Positions 1 through 4,941 of a stretch of 8,125 nt of DNA are shown here, piece after piece (within the stretch, counting starts at the first letter, position 1; every line of letters begins with the position of its first letter). The notes beneath the pieces were generated by a model. It searched no databases and had not been told where the DNA came from. It saw nothing but the letters and a program-made list of their open reading frames with translations. Both the position numbers and the translations under genes were made by a program. Origin of the DNA: Actinomycetota bacterium (GTDB lineage: Bacteria; Margulisbacteria; Marinamargulisbacteria; SXXA01); NCBI GenBank assembly GCA_005791325.1, contig SXXA01000167.1:1-8125 (forward strand), in the 5' to 3' direction.

Positions 1-1
1 A

Positions 2-628
2 CTCTCTTCCCCCCCTACTCCCAGCATGCCTGGCATTACCGCAGCCCCCCCCCCGTTGTTGCAGGTGTCCATACATGATGTGGTGAATTGGATTCAATCC
101 CCCCGTGAGACCCGATTGTCTCGACGGGTCAAATGGGATATCCCCAATCAACATCAGGCACAAATTGGGTCTGCGGTTCACTATTGGTTATTTCAAAAGG
201 TACAAGGGCGGACCGTGCCCAATGGCTGGTGGGACCAGTTGCCAAAGGGGATTTATGATGAAGTCAAGATGCACATTGGGCATGCCAAGGAATGGTTTCC
301 TGCCTTACAAGACGGCGATGACTGTTGGCCAGAATGGGGCTTTCAAATACGGGTAGGCCGTATATTGGTGGGTGGACGAGCTGACTTGGTCAAGCGAGTG
401 GGTGACCAGTGGGAAATCATTGATTTTAAAACCGGAAGCCCACCCGCCGCCATCATGGAAACCCAATTAACGGGCTATGCATTGGCCTTACAACGGGTTA
501 CCAACACCCACCTCCCGATTCTAACCAAACAATATGCCACCCAAACCGGTCATATTCATGAACGTTACATTAGCCTCGATGAGATCCACTCATTTGCAAG
601 CAAAATCAGCCCCATGGGGGATGAATAA
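2..628 (+). CDS. PD-(D/E)XK (RecB/AddAB-like) nuclease domain, C-terminal part, 5' truncated
   Basis: Likely the C-terminal nuclease domain of a DNA repair enzyme such as a UvrD-like helicase-nuclease (AddA/AddB/RecB type) that processes DNA ends. Numbering from the Met codon at 26, the family motifs appear in order: GSAVHYWLF at 48-56 with His52, Glu103 in PEWGFQI, GGRADLV at 116-122 with Asp120, IIDFKTG at 131-137 with Asp133 and Lys135, and QLTGYALAL at 147-155 with Gln147 and Tyr151. All residues expected for metal-dependent catalysis are present. The frame has no stop back to base 2, and the Met at 26 has only C-rich sequence upstream with no ribosome binding site. The real start is therefore probably outside the window, and the Pro-rich stretch around residues 1-12 would be an interdomain linker. 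A stand-alone Cas4-like or RecB-like nuclease of about 200 residues is the alternative, but no Cys cluster typical of Cas4 is seen. The TAA stop is at 626-628. A 10-C run lies within the frame at 45-54. Confidence 0.8.
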   Translation, partial: LSSPPTPSMPGITAAPPPLLQVSIHDVVNWIQSPRETRLSRRVKWDIPNQHQAQIGSAVHYWLFQKVQGRTVPNGWWDQLPKGIYDEVKMHIGHAKEWFPALQDGDDCWPEWGFQIRVGRILVGGRADLVKRVGDQWEIIDFKTGSPPAAIMETQLTGYALALQRVTNTHLPILTKQYATQTGHIHERYISLDEIHSFASKISPMGDE

Positions 629-632
629 CAAA

Positions 633-660
633 TTGATATCAATCATCCTGATGGTATATT
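633..660 (+). promoter_or_regulatory. candidate sigma70-type promoter for the ubiE-menF-menD operon
   Basis: TTGATA at 633-638 and TATATT at 655-660 are separated by 16 bases and each matches the sigma70 consensus at five of six positions. The pair sits in the only real gap (91 bases) before the operon, which supports a transcription start near 667. This is based on sequence match only. The -35 hexamer lies inside a perfect 10-base palindrome (TTGATATCAA, 633-642). Confidence 0.4.
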
Positions 661-661
661 G

Positions 662-678
662 GGTTGGTTGAACCAATC
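662..678. promoter_or_regulatory. inverted repeat just downstream of the candidate promoter, possible operator
   Basis: GGTTGGTT and AACCAATC flank a single central G, giving an 8-base dyad with one G:T wobble. The 1-base centre makes an RNA hairpin terminator unlikely and there is no T run after it. It overlaps the expected transcription start of the men operon, a position where a repressor could bind. No known operator is recognised. Confidence 0.25.
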
Positions 679-719
679 TATGTTGTAACCTAATCCAACC
701 TCACCTACAATGGTAAGGT

Positions 720-1394
720 ATGACAAAAGCGTTATTTAATGCATTGGCTAGCGATTATGATGTCATCAACAAGGTGATTTCGTTTGGGCAAGACAAACAA
801 TGGCGACGGGCACTCTCTCGATTGCTGCCCCTTTCTGCGGGGCTGACGTATGTGGATGTGGGAACAGGGACTGGGGATGTATTATTCACCGTTACTGAAC
901 CACGATCATGGACCCATGCCCACGGTGTCGATCCTGCCCAAGCGATGTTGGCCATTGCAAACCAACAATCGGCTCATTTGGTGCCCCAACCCCAATGGCA
1001 TTGTGCCCCTGCTGAATTATTACCCTTTCACAACGATTTTGCGGATGTAATGACCATGGCATTTGCCATACGAAATGTAACCGACCGATTGCAATCGTTA
1101 AGGGAAATGGCCCGCATTTTAAAACCAAATGGGGTGATGGCCATTATGGAATTTTCGTGGCCAACTGCTTGCTGGATTCGATGGCCATTTAATTTATATT
1201 TCAGGTTTATCATGCCGGCCATGGGTGGCCTAATATCGGGTCAACATCACTCCTATCGGTATTTGGCCAAATCCGTATCCGAGTTTCCGTCACCCGATGA
1301 ATTTGAATCGATGTTAACGGAAGCCGGGTTACGTCCAACCACCCGTGTATCCCTATCCGCAGGGATGGTACACATTTATTTGGCAACCAAATGA
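720..1394 (+). CDS. ubiE: demethylmenaquinone methyltransferase (UbiE/MenG family)
   Basis: SAM-dependent C-methyltransferase that converts demethylmenaquinone to menaquinone, the last step of quinone synthesis; family members can also act in ubiquinone synthesis. The neighbours menF and menD point to the menaquinone role (MenG). The 224 residues carry the N-terminal FNALASDYDVINKVISFG segment typical of the family (6-23), the SAM-binding motif I VDVGTGTGD at 45-53, the acidic residue after strand 2 (GVD, 69-71), AELLPFHNDFADV at 98-110 followed by FAIRNV at 115-120, and ILKPNG at 133-138. Near the C-terminus, YLAKSVSEFP at 181-190 matches the family pattern Y..L..S...FP. Length is close to the usual 230-250. 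The ATG at 720 is the first in-frame start after an in-frame TAA at 714-716. An AAGG lies only one base before it, so the ribosome binding site is poor. It is the first gene of the run and its stop overlaps the menF start by ATGA. Confidence 0.93.
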   Translation: MTKALFNALASDYDVINKVISFGQDKQWRRALSRLLPLSAGLTYVDVGTGTGDVLFTVTEPRSWTHAHGVDPAQAMLAIANQQSAHLVPQPQWHCAPAELLPFHNDFADVMTMAFAIRNVTDRLQSLREMARILKPNGVMAIMEFSWPTACWIRWPFNLYFRFIMPAMGGLISGQHHSYRYLAKSVSEFPSPDEFESMLTEAGLRPTTRVSLSAGMVHIYLATK

Positions 1395-2527
1395 CCATCT
1401 TACAAGGCCTCATCAACGATCCGAATGCCCCCTCCCCCATCTACACTGATTCCCCCCCGTCCACCCCAGTTCTACCATCCGATGTGGGGTTGCCGTGTAT
1501 CATGCTGACTGACCGCGATACCCATCGCACATGGTGGGGATTGGGTCCCTTTCAAGAGACCAACAGCACCCTTGAAGCGTTGGATTCCCATATTAATACG
1601 TGGGACATCCCCCGATTGGTCACCGTTCCATTTGGCTTGAGCCCGTCGATTTCGATCATTACCCCTCGACTTTGGATCAAAACCGACACCCCATTCCCCA
1701 TTCATTCAGAATCTAGTTCACTACTATCAGCGACCCCTCGTTATCATCAATCCATGGATGAATGGTGTGCAATGGTGAATAAGGTTCAAGCCGATATGCC
1801 AACTGGATACCAAAAAATGGTATTGGCGCGGCAATTATCCTATGAGTCGATACCAACTGAGATGAGAATGCCATTGTTAGATCGGTTAACAACGGCTGAA
1901 TCGGGGGTGTATCGGGTATTATTATCCCCCTCGCCGAATCATGGCTTCCTGTCACTAAGTCCAGAACACTTATTTCGTCGTATGAATGGCACCATAGAAT
2001 TGGAGGCATTGGCCGGAACCCGTACCCATCAACAACCCATCGATTGTTTGAATTCCGAAAAAAACCAACAAGAACACCATGCCGTGTCAGATTGGATACG
2101 GGAGGCTTTAACACCCTTTACAAACGATATTCACATTTCCCCCTCTCACCCGATTCAATTGCGACATGTTACCCATACGAAAACCCACATTTCGATCCCC
2201 CACATTCCGACCAGTGATGCCACACTGATTCAGGCCTTGTTTCCCACACCGGCAGTGGGCGGTGTTCCTAGGGTTGAATCGGTATCGTATTTATTGCGTG
2301 TTAACCAGCCAACAGGCACATTGTATCGGGGATTGGTGGGGTTGGTTTGCCGTGACTGGTCGATATGGGTGGTTATGATTCGATATGCAGAATGGCACCA
2401 TCATAACTGGACCTTGTATGGTGGGGCCGGTATTATGCCACAATCCGATGCCACTGAAGAATGGAATGAAATTGATGCCAAATGGCGATTATTTCGAAAT
2501 ACCTTTGAAACCATCCAATCAACTTGA
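1391..2527 (+). CDS. menF: isochorismate synthase (MenF family)
   Basis: Chorismate-binding family enzyme that isomerises chorismate to isochorismate, the entry step of menaquinone synthesis. In the 378-residue protein the conserved C-terminal catalytic half is clear: KMVLARQL at 142-149, with Lys142 matching the general base; FLSLSPEHLFRR at 186-197, with Glu192 matching the general acid; LEALAGTR at 204-211; EKNQQEHHAV at 223-232, with Glu228 as a likely Mg ligand; the loop ALFPTPAVGGVPR at 282-294; YRGLVG at 312-317; and YGGAGIMPQSDATEEWNEIDAK at 343-364, with the final Glu ligands. The last motif has YGG where most members have YAG. The N-terminal about 120 residues are poorly conserved, as usual. 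Anthranilate, aminodeoxychorismate or salicylate synthases share this fold, but adjacency to menD makes MenF by far the best reading. Translation is coupled to ubiE by the ATGA overlap at 1391-1394. The gene is unusually C-rich on the + strand and contains a 7-C run at 1452-1458. Confidence 0.92.
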   Translation: MTILQGLINDPNAPSPIYTDSPPSTPVLPSDVGLPCIMLTDRDTHRTWWGLGPFQETNSTLEALDSHINTWDIPRLVTVPFGLSPSISIITPRLWIKTDTPFPIHSESSSLLSATPRYHQSMDEWCAMVNKVQADMPTGYQKMVLARQLSYESIPTEMRMPLLDRLTTAESGVYRVLLSPSPNHGFLSLSPEHLFRRMNGTIELEALAGTRTHQQPIDCLNSEKNQQEHHAVSDWIREALTPFTNDIHISPSHPIQLRHVTHTKTHISIPHIPTSDATLIQALFPTPAVGGVPRVESVSYLLRVNQPTGTLYRGLVGLVCRDWSIWVVMIRYAEWHHHNWTLYGGAGIMPQSDATEEWNEIDAKWRLFRNTFETIQST

Positions 2528-4046
2528 ATTAGCCAAAGCGGTTGTTGGTATTTTTGAGCAATATGGGTGTATGGACTGGGGAATTGCACCTGGGTCTCGT
2601 TCCACACCATTGGTAACAGCACTATATGAGCGAGGAATATCGGCCGTGTGCCATACCGACGAACGGGGTCTGGGTTTTTGGGCCTTGGGGTCAGCCAAAA
2701 TAACCGGCCGCCCTGCCGTGGTTGTGGTAACATCCGGAACAGCCGTGGCCAATCTATTGCCGGCCATTATTGAAGCCCATTATTCAGGCACCCCCATGAT
2801 TGTTATCACGGCAGATCGTCCACATGACCAAGTGGGGGTTGATTCGAATCAGGCGATTCATCAAACTGGGATATTAACCCCCTTTGCCACAGCATTTGAC
2901 TTACCGGTACCGGCCACAACGGACGCCATGAGACACTGGCTTGAAACCACTCATTTTATTGCCAACATGACGACCCCTGTTCATTTAAACCTTCGATTCC
3001 ATGACCCGTTTGATTTGGCGTTACCCCCCTTATCCGTCCCTTTTATTGATGTTACCCATACCCCGAATGAGAATGGATGGGTCGTTCCAATTTCTGAAAA
3101 TGGAATGGTAATGGTGGGGCATCTGGCTGGGTTGACCATGGCTCAGCGCAAGGTATTGGGTGAATATTGGGCAAAATCCGGAGTACCCGTGGTGGTTGAT
3201 GGGCCCAGTTTGGGAGCATATGAGACGATGTACCCCTATCGAACGGGTATGCCCCTGGATACCAGCTGTGATTTGGTATGGGTGGGTGGGCGATTGCACT
3301 CAAAAGCCTTATTGCACACCATTCAGCATTGGAAGGGTCACGTGGTTCAAATTCATCCCCAAGTTCGATCTCATGACCCCTTGCATCGTTCGAAGAAGGT
3401 GTTACTCATGCCGTATGAATCCATTCGATTTTCGGCGCAATCGTATACGCAACATGGCCCTATCCGTGACGCAATGAACAAACGTGATCATCATATTGCG
3501 GATTTGTGTCGGATGTATCCGAATTCAGAATTGTCCGTGATTGGCAAGATAACAGCGGCGTTACCAGACGATTGGGTTGGATTGATTGGTAATAGTTTAC
3601 CAATTCGATGGTGGTCAGCCATTCGCCCCCTATCGGGGGAGTGGGTCATGAATCGGGGTAGCAGTGGTATTGATGGGATGGTGGCAACAGCGGCAGGTAT
3701 GATGTCGCATCAACCGGTATTGGCCATATTGGGTGATCAAACGGTGTGGCATGATATAGCGAGTTTGCCAATGTGGCGTGGGCGAAAGGGGGCATTGGTC
3801 ATTGTGAATAATAATGGGGGGCGAATCTTTAAAGAATTGCCGATTCGGGATCATGGTAGTTGTGAGTCGTATTTTGTTGCACCACATGGCCAGCATTTTG
3901 AATGGGTATCTGAGCTGATGGGACACCCCTATTGGCGTGTCGACACGATTGGGGAATTGGACCGGGTATTACCCCAATTATTGGGTACGGGTGGGGTAAT
4001 GGAATGGGTGGGATCAGTCGATCCGATTGGATTGGCTGATTTATGA
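2475..4046 (+). CDS. menD: 2-succinyl-5-enolpyruvyl-6-hydroxy-3-cyclohexene-1-carboxylate synthase (MenD)
   Basis: Thiamine-diphosphate enzyme that adds the succinic semialdehyde carbanion from 2-oxoglutarate to isochorismate, the step after MenF. With this start the protein has 523 residues (family usually about 550). Motifs: IAPGSRSTP at 37-45; HTDERGLGF around 60-68, with Glu63 the likely cofactor-activating glutamate; VTSGTAVANLLPAIIEA at 85-101; ITADRP at 111-116; SNQAIHQTG at 124-132; NRGSSGIDG at 393-401; the diphosphate/Mg site GDQTVWHD at 420-427; and NNNGGRIF at 445-452. The frame is open to an ATG at 2385, but that would overlap menF by 143 bases and add about 30 residues without family similarity. 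The ATG at 2475 has GGA at 2463-2465 and gives a 53-base overlap with menF; a TTG at 2505 is also possible. The start is the least certain part of the call. Its stop overlaps the next gene by ATGA. Confidence 0.93.
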   Translation: MPNGDYFEIPLKPSNQLELAKAVVGIFEQYGCMDWGIAPGSRSTPLVTALYERGISAVCHTDERGLGFWALGSAKITGRPAVVVVTSGTAVANLLPAIIEAHYSGTPMIVITADRPHDQVGVDSNQAIHQTGILTPFATAFDLPVPATTDAMRHWLETTHFIANMTTPVHLNLRFHDPFDLALPPLSVPFIDVTHTPNENGWVVPISENGMVMVGHLAGLTMAQRKVLGEYWAKSGVPVVVDGPSLGAYETMYPYRTGMPLDTSCDLVWVGGRLHSKALLHTIQHWKGHVVQIHPQVRSHDPLHRSKKVLLMPYESIRFSAQSYTQHGPIRDAMNKRDHHIADLCRMYPNSELSVIGKITAALPDDWVGLIGNSLPIRWWSAIRPLSGEWVMNRGSSGIDGMVATAAGMMSHQPVLAILGDQTVWHDIASLPMWRGRKGALVIVNNNGGRIFKELPIRDHGSCESYFVAPHGQHFEWVSELMGHPYWRVDTIGELDRVLPQLLGTGGVMEWVGSVDPIGLADL

Positions 4047-4531
4047 CACAATGGGGATGGGTGATAATGGGGTGGTTGGTTGGATTAATGCTGATGGGTG
4101 GGATTGTAACAGGTGCTGGTGGGCGGGAGCGAGTGGTGGTGGAGCGGGTGGTGGATGGGGATACGATATGGGTTCGGTCGGGTGGGAAGCGGGTATCGAT
4201 TCGACTGATTGGTATTGATACGCCCGAATCTAAACCGAATAATAAAGCCATTCGCGATTCTAAGCGAAATAACCGCTCAATTAAAGATGAAATACGAGAT
4301 GGGATAGAGGCAACAAAAACCTTGCAAACACTGGTAAAGCCGGGGGATTGGGTGGACCTAGAATTTGACCAGCAACGTTTAGATCGGTACCAGCGGGTAT
4401 TGGCGTATGTGTATACAACAAAAGGTGAGATGGTAAATGCAAGATTGATTCGGGATGGGGTGGCTCGGCCCTATCCAATCTCTCCGAATACGCGCTATCG
4501 GGTGTATTTTGACCAATTGGTGAAGCCATGA
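4043..4531 (+). CDS. staphylococcal-nuclease-like (TNase) protein with N-terminal hydrophobic segment
   Basis: Predicted Ca-dependent sugar-nonspecific nuclease of the SNase/OB-fold family, 162 residues. A hydrophobic segment at about 5-24 could be a signal peptide or membrane anchor, so the enzyme probably acts outside the cytoplasm. The core follows: VVDGDTIWV at 36-44, IRLIGIDTPE at 53-62, VDLEFDQQRLDRYQRVLAYVY at about 104-124, then VNARLIRDGVARPYP at 131-145. Residues aligning with the S. aureus catalytic set are all present: Asp40, Arg54, Asp59, Glu62 and Arg118, so activity is plausible. Between 63 and 90 there is a charged Lys/Asn/Arg-rich stretch. The gene starts in an ATGA overlap with menD and ends in another with crcB, so it is co-translated with them although no biochemical link to menaquinone is known. 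Substrate (scavenged DNA, host DNA or RNA) cannot be deduced. Confidence 0.87.
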   Translation: MTQWGWVIMGWLVGLMLMGGIVTGAGGRERVVVERVVDGDTIWVRSGGKRVSIRLIGIDTPESKPNNKAIRDSKRNNRSIKDEIRDGIEATKTLQTLVKPGDWVDLEFDQQRLDRYQRVLAYVYTTKGEMVNARLIRDGVARPYPISPNTRYRVYFDQLVKP

Positions 4532-4890
4532 TGGGTGGGATGGCAGGTGAGATGCTGGGAGTGATGGTGTTGGGGGGGGTGGGGAGTGTATTAAGGTGGG
4601 GGGTATCAAGTTGGGTAGGTGGGGAATGGGGAACGGTGGTAGTGAATTGGATTGGTTCCTTATTAATGGGATTGGTGATGGGGTATTGTGAGCGGCGAGG
4701 GGTTGGGTATTCGCCGATGGTGGTAGCGGGTTTACTGGGTGGGTTCACCACTTTTTCTGCATTGAGTCGAGACGTGGTGTTACTGGCCAAAAAATCGGTA
4801 TGGTTGGGTGGTGGAATGGCGGTGGTAACAATGGTGGGTGGGATTGTTTGTGCGTGGGGGGGATATTTGGTTACAAAATCGATTCATTAA
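4528..4890 (+). CDS. crcB: fluoride ion channel CrcB/FluC
   Basis: Small membrane protein that exports fluoride as a dual-topology dimer and protects against its toxicity. The 120 residues have the family length and four hydrophobic segments (about 8-24, 34-53, 62-88 with a central break, 93-115). Signature residues: GGVGSVLRW at 16-24, VVVNWIGSLLMG at 37-48 with the conserved Asn40, and GLLGGFTTFSAL at 68-79, whose Phe73 and Phe76 match the fluoride-lining phenylalanines. The start is the ATG of an ATGA overlap with the nuclease gene; a second ATG follows directly at 4531. No fluoride riboswitch can sit directly before it because translation is coupled, so expression presumably follows the men operon. 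The + strand is extremely G-rich here, with runs of 8 G (4572-4579) and 7 G (4856-4862). It is the last gene of the run. Confidence 0.92.
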   Translation: MMGGMAGEMLGVMVLGGVGSVLRWGVSSWVGGEWGTVVVNWIGSLLMGLVMGYCERRGVGYSPMVVAGLLGGFTTFSALSRDVVLLAKKSVWLGGGMAVVTMVGGIVCAWGGYLVTKSIH

Positions 4891-4930
4891 TGATAACATC
4901 AATCAACTTCGTTCGTTATTTTCTTCTATC

Positions 4931-4934
4931 AGGA
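4931..4934 (+). promoter_or_regulatory. ribosome binding site AGGA
   Basis: AGGA lies seven bases before the ATG at 4942 and fixes the start of the pentapeptide-repeat gene. It is a better Shine-Dalgarno match than any in the preceding operon, consistent with independent translation after the 51-base gap. No clear promoter is seen in that gap. Confidence 0.6.
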
Positions 4935-4941
4935 TCAAATC

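Noticed and set aside
26..28. ATG at 26 as the true start of the nuclease gene
   Set aside because: The frame is open to the left edge and no ribosome binding site precedes this codon; the domain is usually the C-terminal end of a longer protein.
2385..2474. Upstream extension of menD to the ATG at 2385
   Set aside because: It would overlap menF by 143 bases through its catalytic C-terminal motif and adds residues with no MenD similarity.
4400..4527. Fluoride riboswitch before crcB
   Set aside because: The gene begins inside the upstream coding sequence by an ATGA overlap, and no free leader exists to hold one.
3829..4790. Long minus-strand open frames opposite menD, the nuclease and crcB
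   Set aside because: They are Pro/Thr/Ile-rich by-products of the G-rich sense strand; the + strand frames carry full family motifs.
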